From the NCBI GenBank assembly GCA_949987565.1, contig OX465102.1:30657444-30721443 (forward strand): a stretch of 64,000 nucleotides of DNA. The letters run 5' to 3'. Below the pieces are notes generated by a model. The model made no database searches and was not told the DNA's origin. It worked only from the letters and a program-made list of their open reading frames with translations. Position 1 is the first letter of the stretch. Each line of letters starts with the position of its first letter. The translations under genes were made by a program, and so were the position numbers. This DNA comes from Luidia sarsii. Lineage: Eukaryota > Echinodermata > Asteroidea > Paxillosida > Luidiidae. This document shows positions 29,131 through 41,100 of the stretch, piece by piece.

Positions 29131-31100
29131 GCATCTATTTCTTTGTCATTTTAGGCAGTAAGCAGTTCCCAACATTTTTGTATATTACTCAAATTACTTG
29201 CAAGATCTTTGACTTTCCCAAATATGTCTGCATAGATAAGACAACCAAATTTAGTAATGAGGCACCAAGTCTTATACTAAGGGGCTTCAGGCTCCACAAT
29301 TCTATTGCATTATTTTGAATTCTTGGATGATTTACATAGGCCGTTGTGGTCTTTACTTTTTTCTGTATTCAGGCCTTTGAGCTTTCCCCTAATTATTTTT
29401 CATCCACAAAAATCTTCGTTAAAGCCCCTACACAACATTGGTCGAAGTCAAAGAATAGCATCCATACGTTGTCTGATCCAACATTTGCATAAAATAGCAC
29501 ACCTGTGAAAATTTCAGCTCAATCTGCCAACCGAGCCTCGAGAAAATCGTGAAAACCGCTTCATTTATTTTGTGAAAATGCAGCATTTAACGCCCTACAG
29601 TTCCAAAAAATAGTTATGATCTCGGTGAGATGTAAACTATTTCTTTTACCCTTTTCTCCAAAAATACAGCATTTTTGACAGAAATATTTCAGTGCGAGGT
29701 TTCTACTATAACCATCTTCAAACTATAAGTTTCATGTAATTCTGTGAACATTTCTGTTTTTCGATCTTACCAATGTTGTGTAGGGGCTGTCAATAATTTC
29801 TGTAATGGATTTTTGGTTAATGTGCGTCTGAGGAATAAGGAATATTTGCAGGATCTCTAAAACAATTTAGACGATTTCATTCATCATTGGATGGCATAGG
29901 GGATGGTGTCTCCATAAAATGCATTCAAGTAACTTTGGGGGAAAATGGGTGAAAAAAATCTATTGAATGGTTTCCGTGCTCACCTCAGCTTCAATTCTTT
30001 CTTTCTTTTTATCTTGACCAGAAAAGGTGGTTAGCTAATCCTTAAAATTAATGTTGTAAACTTATCAGTTCCAAACTCTTTATTTTGAATTTTCTTCAAA
30101 AAGGCACATGCAGTTTGGAGTTATACTGTTAAATGAAAAGTGAAATATCCAGCCCTTTTTTTAATTTGTAAAAATCAATTGGGTTTTTATCCATTTCTTC
30201 CTTTTGTTTCCTGTTTCTTATTCTCAATTAAATGTTTTGCGATAGACATGCAAATTGATTTAAGTTTTGGAAACACATATCAATGAATTGAATCAGTTGT
30301 AATTGTTATCTGTGATATCTTTTTGTGAGAGAGTCCTATTGTGAGCTAGTGCATTTGACGGTGTTACATTATTTTTGAATATTTCAGAAAAGACTCTTTG
30401 TTATAGAGGAAGGAATATTAAGGAACTCTTTGGCCAAAGACTGAACTGGTTGTTAAAAATCATTTGATATATTCAACTTTTGGGGCCAGAGATGTAGGAT
30501 TTATTGGCTGGGCGAAGATCTTCAACTCTCTCCAAAAACTAAGTGCAAGGTTTTTATATCAAGCTCTTTTTTTTTCGGTTTTGATGAAATAAACAATATA
30601 TGACTATTAAGTCTTAGTGTTTCATGTCCTCTCTGTTGTGTTGTTGGTTTATATTTTCTAGCGCAATGATGTACAACAAACTTTGTTTTTCAGGGGAGAA
30701 CAACATATCACCTGAAAAAAGGGCAGTGGACACACTGCACAAAATGCTGAGTTACTGCCATACTGGTTCCTCTCATAGCTACACGTTCACGAAAGAGAAA
30801 AATGAAACTAAGACACCCACAGTGTCACTCTTCTCAATGTGAACTCACTATGCAAATCCTAAAATCCTAGGGGCAGCAAGGTGATAGAATTTCTATTGGT
30901 CAAATTTGGTGAGCTTGGAGTCTAAAGATCTGAAAAATGGCTTAATTTTTGATTAAACACCATCCAATTTGTGCACTCCCCCGAGCTGAAAGAATAATGG
31001 TTGTAACTGTTTGTGTTTAGGATGTGATCACTGGAGATACACAATACTTCATCAAATGTGATAAAATAAATAGTAAAATAATTTAAACAAATAGTTGATA
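29131..31100. other. Intergenic AT-rich DNA with one TTAA MITE
   Basis: Apart from the MITE at 29423-29788 no gene or repeat is recognised. ORFs are short and composition is AT-rich throughout. Confidence 0.5.
29423..29788. mobile_element. piggyBac-like MITE, copy 1
   Basis: The 366-bp element begins agcccctacacaacattggt and ends accaatgttgtgtaggggct, a perfect 20-bp terminal inverted repeat. It follows TTAA at 29419-29422; the right TTAA is mutated (tgtcaa). It is about 90 percent similar by eye to the copy at 35207-35574. Confidence 0.8.
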
Positions 31101-31180
31101 CCTGTTGTGGTTAGAACACCAGTACTTTTAGCCTGAGGCTGGGGTTCAAATCCAGGTTGGGTCAATTTCCTTTTGCTCTT
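31100..31180 (+). repeat. Weak tRNA-like repeat fragment
   Basis: The B-box-like ggttcaaatcc at 31144-31154, preceded by gttagaacaccagtac, resembles the tRNA-like part of the SINE family here but is too diverged to assign. A second weak match is around 34740-34765. Confidence 0.3.
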
Positions 31181-31624
31181 TAATCAATCGCTTGAGGATC
31201 AACAATCCCTTTCCTTTCTTCAATGGTCTGTCACTAATTTAGACCCTTTTTTTAAACACCCTTTAATTTGTAATATAATCAAACAATGACTAGCCATAGA
31301 AGAGGCAAGACATTTGGATTCTGATGCATTCTAAACAGACAACGAACAAAAGGAGTCAGGGATCCATGCATCTGTCACCAGAATATTTATTATGAACAGA
31401 CAACCTTTTTATAAAATAGTCGTCAACACCAATGTCGATTGGATGACAATTTCGGCAACTTTTAGCTCAAAAATAAATTAACCGACAGCTATTTTAAGAA
31501 GATTTATTTGTCCAAAATTAAGAGTTCGAAACCCCAGCAGGACTTTCCTCAACAAAATGCAAAAGAGTGCATTATTTCAACAGAAGTCATTTTGAGATTT
31601 GAAGGTTTGCATGGTGAGAATATC

Positions 31625-32003
31625 AGGATAAATAGGTTTGCGGAGACACCATGTAAATTCTCTTTTGTGAGTAAGTGTGGTTCTAAAAAGAACCGGAGGA
31701 ACTGGACGTTTCGAACAGTGTACTCTGCTCGTCTTCAGGAGACTGCTGGATTCCAACTGGGAGTGGGGCTTATGTAGTGTGGAGAGGGATCCTGGTGAGG
31801 GGATTAGCTCAGTGAAGGGTGAAGGCGGGAACTGTAAAGGCGGGAACAAGGGATGCTGCACAGGATCCTAGTTGTGGGTGTACTGTGTGTGTGCTCACTC
31901 ATGTGTGTCATAAGTGGTTGACTCCGGTTCCTTTCAGAACCACACTTACTCACAAAAGAGAATTTACATGGCGTCTCCGCAAACCTATTTATCCAGAAGT
32001 CAT
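31625..32003. mobile_element. Foldback element with about 75-bp inverted ends and GAAACGTC hairpin
   Basis: The left end ggataaataggtttgcggag and the right end gcaaacctatttatcc are inverted copies. The match runs inward through acaccatgtaaattctcttt and gagtaagtgtggttct to agaaccgga. On the minus strand, 31739-31705 reads CCTGAAGAC, GAGCAG, loop, CTGTTC, GAAACGTC. The interior is unique with no ORF of note. Confidence 0.75.
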
Positions 32004-33192
32004 TTCATTTGAAAGAAGTTATGTAGTGAGTGCTAATAAAGCTGTCAAGCGTGACAGGAGCTGACCATGTGGTTTGCCCACACGGACAAGAAGGCAATCT
32101 GGTAAATAGCACACTTCAGTTGAACCTCTCTTCTTCTCCGCGTCCTCGTGTACCTCAGACTCAACGCACTGCCCGGCTAGCGACCGTTAGGGCCGCGACG
32201 AATACGACAGTTATACTGATTGAAAAAAGGCCACTCTATTCTGTTTGGTAAAATATCGGAATAAAATCGCTGATGTAACTACATAATGAAACTTTAAGAA
32301 CATTTTAGAAAACAATATTAAATCTGGAACACATTTTGATTGCAGCAATATACAGAATCTGTCTTTCGTAAAATTTCCTGATTGTTATTAAAATAATAAA
32401 ATCAAAACTGTTATTAAAAATAAAAAAACACCATTATTATCAATAATATGGAGATGATTACACAAGCTCAAGCAACGAAAAATAAAGTCAAAAAATAAAT
32501 ACAAACTCTGAAGTTGCATAATATTAATCATTCTTAAGATAAAATTTATCAAATCATTATAGCTTGATGACACAATAAAGTGTCTGAATTTATTGCTGAT
32601 AATTGGTCAACACAAATTTTAAAAAAATGTGATGTCAAGGCATCAAAATGCTACTAACAACAGGCAGACCATAGCACATGCCAGTCTTGAATTTTTACTT
32701 TGTGGATAAGCACCTTTGGATTTGAAGACTCGGGTCCCGGTGATTACAAACAAATGTGCCGAACAAATCTGTTTCAATCACTTCACAAAGTCTATCCCTA
32801 CAACATTCTAGCACACAATAAAGACTAAAAACTGTTAATAGCACACAAGAAACTAACCTGAATGCTAAGAGCACATAATTAGAAACAAAATGGAAGGAGT
32901 TTCAAAATCTCAAAAATTTGAGGGCCTGACGTTTTGATCCTAGCTTTCTCAAAGGGAATCCAAATATAAAATACAGTGCTGCAACAAATGTTGATACATT
33001 TAGGTCGTGACAAAATAGATATTTGAATGTCCTTCCTGAAACAATGATATGATATACATGATACACATGATACACATGATTTACATGATTTACATGATAC
33101 AGTATTAAAGTAAGGCTTTGTTTGACCATTTGAAGGCAATAAATATTTGTCAAAGGCAAAGCTGACAGGGAACCTCTTAAAAAAGAATTAAA
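32004..33192. other. Intergenic, AT-rich
   Basis: No gene seen. It contains a short GAAACGTC-family remnant (32918-32956) and a (tgataca)-like direct repeat near 33045-33100 (atgatacacatgatacacat). The 32280-32640 part is strongly AT-rich. Confidence 0.5.
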
Positions 33193-33470
33193 ATGGCAAA
33201 GGAAAATTGTAGTGAGATTTGAACTCCAGACCTCTGGTTTTTGTGTACCAGCACTCTTACCAAAGGATCTATCCAGCTCTCAGATGGTGGCCTTCCCAAA
33301 TAGTCAACTAGTCTTTGCTGGGGTGAGGTGCCAGTCAGAAGCATTTATTACTGCCATTTATAACTTGGGATCATGTCCCCCTGCTTTTATTCAGATGTAA
33401 ACAACCAATTGTTGTAAACCTGGCTACAGCAGCTCGGGGATCACACCAAGTAAATGCAGCGTTTTTCAAT
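33193..33470 (-). mobile_element. tRNA-related SINE-like repeat, minus orientation
   Basis: The tRNA-like part lies at 33215-33285 (reverse B box tttgaactcc, reverse A box near tctatccagctctcag). The body runs to 33470 with caattgttgtaaacctggct and agcagctcggggatcacacc. Confidence 0.75.
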
Positions 33471-33524
33471 TTAAGCCAAACAAACAAAGGAAAAACTGAC
33501 TGGGAACTATTGACCAATTCTGAC

Positions 33525-33645
33525 ATATGGCGAAGAAAACTTTGACTGGACTGGGACTAAATACCGAGACCTCTGGTTTTGTGTACCAGCGCTCGTACCG
33601 TACCATCTGAGCTAACCTGGTCACTGAAAGGCTGTCAGCATTACC
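33525..33645 (-). mobile_element. tRNA-like part of the SINE-like repeat, minus orientation
   Basis: ttgactggactgggac, gagacctctggttttgtgta, ccagcgctcgtacc and catctgagctaacctgg match the reverse of the tRNA-like module. With 33193-33470 it forms a partial tandem array. Confidence 0.65.
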
Positions 33646-34204
33646 GTGACCCATTACATGTATTTCCTAAGAAAAAAACTATTTGGAGTGACCAAGAGCA
33701 GGACTCATGATGTCAGAAATAGAGGTTTTCACTGTCATTTTTAAGCTAATACATATTAAAATTTCACTTTGGTCATTGACAAAGGCTAGGAAATAAGCAC
33801 TTGGTATTTCTTTGGTAACAAAGCTTTAAGCACCCAAAAGCAATGTATTGAATTGTTAATTAAAAATAGTCTTTTTTTTTCATTCGTTTTTAAGGCAACA
33901 TGTAAATATGAAAATCACACTGGTCATTGAAAGACAATAATTTCTTAAGAGCTTTTTTTTCCACAAATTGCATGCAACATGACTAAAGGCTTAAGCATGC
34001 ATTGGCCATAGCGCGGGCGTCCTTTTGTTTTTGTATCAATTTTGTACATTTCTACCTGTCACAGACAGTAAGGGTTTATGAGGAGGCTTTCGCATTGTCC
34101 ATCTCAGGAGTCTATCAGATACATTTTCCTGTGCGGAATTTAGAAGGTATTGCCTGCTGATCCATTCCTGATGTGCTGTCAGTATTATTGCTGATGAAGC
34201 TGGC

Positions 34205-34565
34205 TTGGGTATGGGTATGGGGTTAGGATTGGGGTTTGGGTTTGGGGTTTGGGGTTTGGGGTTTGGGGTTTGGGTTTGGGGATTGGGGTTTGGGGTTTGG
34301 GGTTTGGGGTTTGGGGTTTGGGGTTTGGGGTTTGGGGTTTGGGGTTTGGGGTTTGGGGTTTGGGTGAGGTTGGGGTTGTTGTTGGGGGTTGGGTTTGGGG
34401 TTGGGTTTGGGTTTGGGGTTTGGGCGAGGTTGGGGTTGGGGTTGGGATTGGGGTTGGGGTTGGGGTTGGGGTTGGGTTTGGGTTTGGGTTTGGGTTAGGG
34501 TTAGGGTTAGGGTTAGGGTTAGGGTTAGGGTTAGGGTTTGGGTTTGGGTTGGAGTTGGGGTTAGG
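34205..34565 (+). repeat. Interstitial telomere-like array with seven perfect TTAGGG units
   Basis: About 360 bp are built of GGGTTTG, GGGGTTT, GGGGTTGG and related units. The pure core at 34495-34536 is exactly seven TTAGGG copies. The G-rich strand is the plus strand, so G-quadruplexes are likely. Long ORFs in all frames here are artefacts. The array lies about 340 bp beyond the sialyltransferase stop codon. Confidence 0.93.
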
Positions 34566-34904
34566 ACTGATATGATGCCCAAGCCAGAAAAAAATACTCA
34601 CAACCTTGTCTCCTCACACTGAAATAGTTAGGTCTTACTCTTAATCCCAAGTTTATGGAAGCACACATTCTTCTTGAATCTTCTTCTCAAATCAATCCCT
34701 TAGAAATCCCCTTCACTCAGATTCACGCACTGGAAAGCAGGAGTCACAGGTTCAAATCCCTGTGTATTTTTTTTCTTTTTTTTTCTCAAGCAGGCAGTCA
34801 TGCAAACCACGGAGCATCCTGCGCTAACCGCACATCCTGCCCGGGAAACCCTCACTCAGTTCCATTCTTACGGATGCAAACCAATCATAAATCAGCCCTC
34901 TCCC

Positions 34905-35118
34905 TCACTTGTCTTCGCCTGGGGTCGGACGGGCCAGGTCCCAAGACGGATGCTTGAATTGGATGTCCAACATGGCCGCCCAATGTCTGAACATGGACTT
35001 CTCCGAGATGAAGCGATGACTACCCGTCTTCAGCTCGGCCTGGTGCCGCCGGTACATCTCACACTCCAGCATGGAGCGGCCATAGTAGTGGTAGGGTACC
35101 ACACTGTCCGGATTGAGT
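34905..35118 (-). CDS. Sialyltransferase exon 6: motifs III and VS, stop
   Basis: Residues 239-309. LNPDSVVPYHYYGRSMLECE, then GSHRFISEKSMFRHWA and HPSWDLARPTPGEDK, TGA at 34907-34905. The catalytic histidine of motif VS is H273. The acceptor on the minus strand is tttgtttcag|ACT; incoming phase 2 completes R239. Confidence 0.93.
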
Positions 35119-38100
35119 CTGAAACAAAGTGACCCCACCCCCCATTAAAAATGGTCAGGCTCAGAGTGATGAACAGATGTATGCCCAATTGCATAGAGTC
35201 GCTTAAAGCCCCTACACAACATTGGTCGAGATCAAAGAATAGCATCCATACGTTGTCTGATCAAACATGTGCATGAAAAAGCACACCTGTGAAAATTTCA
35301 GCTCAATCCGCCAACCGAGTCTCAAGAAAATCGTGAAAACCGCTTCATTTGTTTCGCGAAAATGCAGCATTCAACGCCGTACTGTTCCGAAAAATAGTTT
35401 AGATCTCAGTGAGACGTGAACTATTTTTTTTACTCATTTCTCCCAAATTACAACATTTTAGGCAGAAATATTTCAGTGAGAGGTTTCTACTATAACCATC
35501 TTCAAACTGTATAAGTTTCATGTAAATCTGTGAACATTTCTGTTTTTCGATCTTACCAATGTTGTGTAGGGGCTTTAAGCATGACAATCTTGCTATGTGT
35601 GAAAACTCTAATGCAAATCTCAAAAAATCAAGAGGGCCTGACTTTCCATCCTAGCAGGACCTTTCTCAAAAGCAGAATGAGATAAGTCTTGGAGGGAGGA
35701 ACCCCTCAGATTGAAACATCTGTCCCCCCCCCTGTAAAATTGTTGACATAGTTAGCGTCTCAACTGGACGCTGTGTCTAATTACCGCAGTGGTTTGAATT
35801 GACAGGTTTGGTACACTTTTGGAAAGAGTGGGATCTGACAAATTGACAGTTTCTGGTTTCTTGGATGATAGCAGACGCATTGATGGTCTTTCTATTGGAA
35901 GTCTGAATGAATTTGAGCTTGTGGAGTCTCTCTTGAGCCAGCTTTGTCTTTTCTTTTCTTTTTTTCTGAAAAAACATCAACAATTAAATCAATAAATTCA
36001 CTGGCCACTAAAATGGGTTGCCGGGACATGAAGTTGAATGGTCGGAATCCCGTCTTTCCTCCAACGGGCCTCAACTCAACTCACCGGCAGTAGTCCTCGT
36101 CAGACAGTCCATAGACTGTTATGCTGTCACACATCTGAACGGCAAGCAGCATCGTGAAGACCCCTGTGGACACCCAAGTGTGAGTTCGGACTCTGAAAAG
36201 CAGGGTGACAGAAAATAAAACAGAAATAAGGATACAGACTCAGCAGTGCTGGCCCAACACGGAAAGCATAGCTGCCAAATTATCTTTAAGAAAATTAGGA
36301 AAACTGCTTCTGCTATAAAAAATTTGAACGCGGGTCACGCCACAAAATGTATGGTGGTGCTCATTTCTTCCACCCATACATTAACGCTAGTCGGGTCCCC
36401 CATGGCATTACAGTATCCTGACGTCGTGTCTAATAGATGCTGACCATCTATAGGTTGTATATGTCTATGGTTAAAACACAGTTCAGGACAGGGAAGAACC
36501 TTCAGTGACTTGACTTGAGCCGATTACGGTTAGCAATTGTGGTCAAATGGTTGGCCTTGAGGGTGGCACACGCAGGGAGACATATAAACAAGCACGGCAC
36601 TTCCTGTCCATCAGAGCGTGAGCGGTGCATTGTGGGATTGAAAAACCCGGTGCAATTCAATGGAGCATTCCCACACACACCGTGTCACAAATAAACGCTA
36701 CTATTTGAAAAAATCTCACTTATCGTTGAGTCCAAATTGTGATTCAAATCCCAAAATAACCGTGATTATTGTGTCCACACACACCAAAAAAAATGGAGTT
36801 TAAATCACGATTTAAATCGCGATCCAAATAATCCTGTTTATTTGGTGTAGTGGAAACGGCCCTAGAATGACCCTTGCTGTTTAGGATGTCCCCACCTGTC
36901 AATCCCCAGCTCATCTTCGTACATCCGTGCCACGACATCCTCCCCTCGGTGGTTCATGGAGAAGAACTGGACGGGGCTCGAAGCCATGGAGGTCGTGACC
37001 TGTTTCATCATGTAGGACGCTTTGCCTCGACGTCGGGGATTATCCGCGCCCCACACAGCCACCTGTCAAGAAGGAACCACAAACATTCAGAATACAAAAT
37101 GACTGAAACACTAGTCATTCTAAAAAAAACAGAACATTTGAACGGACCGGGACTTGAACCCGAGACCCCTGGTTTAACATACCAGCTCAATTACAGTGAC
37201 TTACCTTCTGAACTATCCTGGTCACTGAAAGGCAAAATTTTCTCTCTCACTACGTAGTAGTCTGTGTCTTCAGACAGAATTTATTTGTAAAAGTTTAAAA
37301 CGAGGTGCTGCTAGCAGCTTGGTGGTCAGGTGTACACTTTGCCTGAGTCACTGTGAGCAGCACGTTGTAGGAAAAAGATTTAAATGCTGTGAACATTTTA
37401 TAGTTAAGTCTAGCTAGCCCCGTTATTTCCTCAGAAACAACATTTGAAGAGGCCATGTGCAGGCCTCATGTCCTGAATCATACACATTTGAAAAAGGGCA
37501 AAGAAAAATTGGAATGGACCCGGGACTTGAACCTGAGACCTCTGGTTTCAAATTTGAGCTACTCAGCCCTCAGATGACGGTCATTCCAAATAGTCAGTAT
37601 CATTGCTAGGATGGGTAGGGGGTCACCAATCAAAAGCATTCAACCATTAACTGCCACACTGATCAAATCGCTGAGTTACAAGCTCTTTTCAGAGCCATAC
37701 ACCAGCTCAAAACAGATGATTCTATTTGGTTTTGCCCTTGCTCGACGTGATAAACACCAAGTATTCAGTGCTTTGCCCTTTAGCCGGGTCAGAACCGGGC
37801 AGCTGAGGTTCCTTGGCCATGTCCTACGCTTGAATGAGGGCGGATTTATACGACACAGTATGCGCTTTACATTCCACCACATGGAAAAAGGAAAACAGGA
37901 AGGCCCAGGACACTGTACTTGCAGTATATACAACAACTAATGGGAGACTATGAAGGGATGCTACAACCAAATGATATTGTCAACTCTGCTCAAGACCGCA
38001 GTGGTTGGAGACAGCTTGTAGACGGCAGTAGGTGCTTTACATTCTACCACATGGAAAAAGGAAACCAGGAAGGCCCAGGACACTGTACTTGCAGTATATA

Positions 38101-41100
38101 CAACAACTAATGGGAGACTATGAAGGGATGCTACAACCAAATGATATTGTCAACTCTGCTCAAGACCGCAGTGGTTGGAGACAGCTTGTAGACGGTGGAA
38201 GGCGCTTGACATTCCACCACATGGAAAAAGGAAATCAGGAAGCCCCAGGACACTGTACTTGAAGTATATATAACAACTAATGGGAGATTATGAAGGGATG
38301 CTACAATCAAATGATATTGTCAACTCTGCTCAAGACCGCAGTGGTTGGAGACAGCTTGTAGACGGCAGTAGGCGCTTGACATTCCACCACATGGAAAAAG
38401 GAAACCAGGAAGGCCCAGGACACTGTGCTTGCAGTATATACAACAACTAATAGGAGACTATGAAGGGATGCTACAACCAAATGATATTGTCAACTCTGCT
38501 CAAGACCGCAGTGGTTGGAGACAGCTTGTAGACGGCAGTAGGCGTTTACATTCCACCACATGGAAAAAGGAAACCAGGAAGGCCCAGGACACTGTGCTTG
38601 CAATATATACAACAACTAATAGGAGACTATGAAGGGATGCTACAACCAAATGATATTGTCAACTCTGCTCAAGACCGCAGTGGTTGGAGACAGCTTGTAG
38701 TTGTCTGCTCTGCAGCCGACCAATGACAACGATGATGATGCTGACTCACCATGTCTGTCTTGCCATGGCCAATGAGCAGCGATTCCTTCATGAGAGGCAG
38801 GGACTGGAAGCAGACCACACGCAGCGTGGTCTTGCTGCCCACGTCCGTGGAGTGGCCCAGGGTGGGGGCGTCGTTCATGCGCACCACGCAGCTGGCGTTG
38901 TCAATCTCCTTGCCGGCCTCGCGGTCTAGGAGCTGACCGGAACTCACCACCACGGCACAGTCCTTACACCGGTGGGAAAATTGCTGCAGAAAATGGCCAA
39001 AACAGAGAAGAAGAAAATGGGGAAAAAAAATAAAAAAATAAAAAGACCAGAAAATTATACAAACATTTTGCAATCTGTTTACTGATTTCGATGACCAAAA
39101 TGCAAATCTTAATTTTTTTTCTCCAGAGCCTGACATTTTGATCCCACCTTGAGATTTCTCAAAGGTATAATCATTTTGCCTTTATTTAGTCTCCGGATTT
39201 CACCATGTTGGCTGCAGAGAAAAGGGAAACAAAATCTAGTTCAGCTTCCGATTACCCGGCCGACCCTATTTCTAGCCTGCGAGCCTAAATTCTTTTCTCG
39301 GGAAACAATGATGATAAAAATTCAATGTGTAATTGGATCGTTTTATTATCACCCTTAAGGCTTGACCACATGCAGGTGCCTCCATATGATTGTACACAAA
39401 AAAAATGGCAAAGAAAAAAATTCCCTACCTACATTTTGAAATGCCACGTAATCGGAAGCAGAACTATTTATTTTTTGGCCAAATGAACAAGTTGATCTTT
39501 GGTTCTCATGGATCCTGATGCTAGCACTGGCCCTTCTTGATATGTTGTTAAAGCATACTGTGTAGTGTGTACATACTGTGAAACACAGCGCCACAAATGA
39601 AACACATTGAGTGAATGACTCTACATGGCAATACATAAAAATGTGCATGAGTTGACAACTTTGAACATCCAATGTCCAATGTCATTTGTAAGTGGCAGTC
39701 TGCTTCCAGTTCAAACTGTATGGAAATGCACAGATGAAGAAATAAGATTCCCCATGATGTACTGCATACTCCTGGTTCCCGAGGAACTTGCGGAACTGGA
39801 GCAGGGAGGACTTCAGAGAAGGCAGTGTCAGCCCGCAATCAGTCAGTACTCAAGCAGGCCTTTTTCATTCTTTCTTTCTTTTTTTCTTTTTTTTACCACA
39901 TTTCAACCCTCGTTTCAACCCTATTCCCAAGTGCTGTGTGCCTGGAACCCTCCTCAATCCTACACAATCGTCCAATGTGAGTTTGTGCAAGATCCTCACT
40001 GCCTCAATCCTCCACAATCCTCCAATGTGAGTTTGTGCAAGATCCTCACTGCCTCAATCCTCCACAATCCTCCAATATGAGTTTGTGCATGTACATGTAC
40101 CCCACTGCCTCAATCCTCGACAGCTAAGTACATATAAATGGATCCTTTGTTTATATTACAGTTGACCATGTGAAAGCAAAGTGCATACTACATGTACATG
40201 TAGCAAGACAGTATATGTATGGAGCTATAAGTAGGTAGCTCCATGGATGGTACGTGCCTTAGTCAAAGTTCCTCAGCTTTTCATATCCTCAAAAATCCTC
40301 TAGTGTAAATTTTTACAACCTTCCACAATCCTCCTCAATCCTCCATTTGGACATTTTCATACCCGCCTCAATCCTTCACAATCCTCCATTACTCCCCGGA
40401 GGATTGTGGAGGATTGTGGAGGATTGAGGAAGGTTAGTTTTGGATAGTCTTAAGATTCAAGCATATTTTACAGAATAGATATCTATACACTTTGGGGCAT
40501 TCTTTATAATTTGAGATGGTGGAAGACTGGAAGGGGATCCCCAAGAAGCAGAGGTTGTCATGTAGGGATCCCCTAAGAAATAATATAACCATTTAATGAA
40601 AAAAAAAAAAAAAAATTATCGTAAAAGTTTAAAATTATAGACACACAGGCCTTTAGTGGGGGAGAGGAGAGGGTTTTGCCCGTAGTTATTGAATTTCCGT
40701 CACATTGCAGCTGATGACCTGGGACCACACAGAAGGCCGTCCACTGACGAAATAAGATCCCAGGATCGTGGGAGCGTTGGGATATGATATCGGCATAGCT
40801 ACGCATCTGGGCATGTGCTAAATGCCCTCCCTGACCTTGCCTTAATACCGGTACTCCATCCGTAACTTTTGTGTCTTCAAGACTTTGATATCTCTAGTCT
40901 TGTAGACAAGAGTACCTCCCTCACTGTAGTGTTTCACATGCACTGTAAACTTATAAAATCTTCAAGACTTTGATATCTCTAGTCTTGTAGACAAGAGTAC
41001 CTACCTCACTGTAGTGTTTCACATGCACTGTAAACTTATAAAATTCGTTTCTATATTGCTGATGCTCCATGACGATTAATTATGTAAATATCTTAAAATT

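Larger units (their letters stand above)
37063..38749 (-). other. Sialyltransferase intron 3, filled with repeats
   Basis: The intron is 1,687 nt. Two minus-oriented tRNA-like SINE fragments (37125-37240, 37497-37672) and a LINE 3' end with five 170-bp tandem units (37790-38740) account for most of it. Confidence 0.8.
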
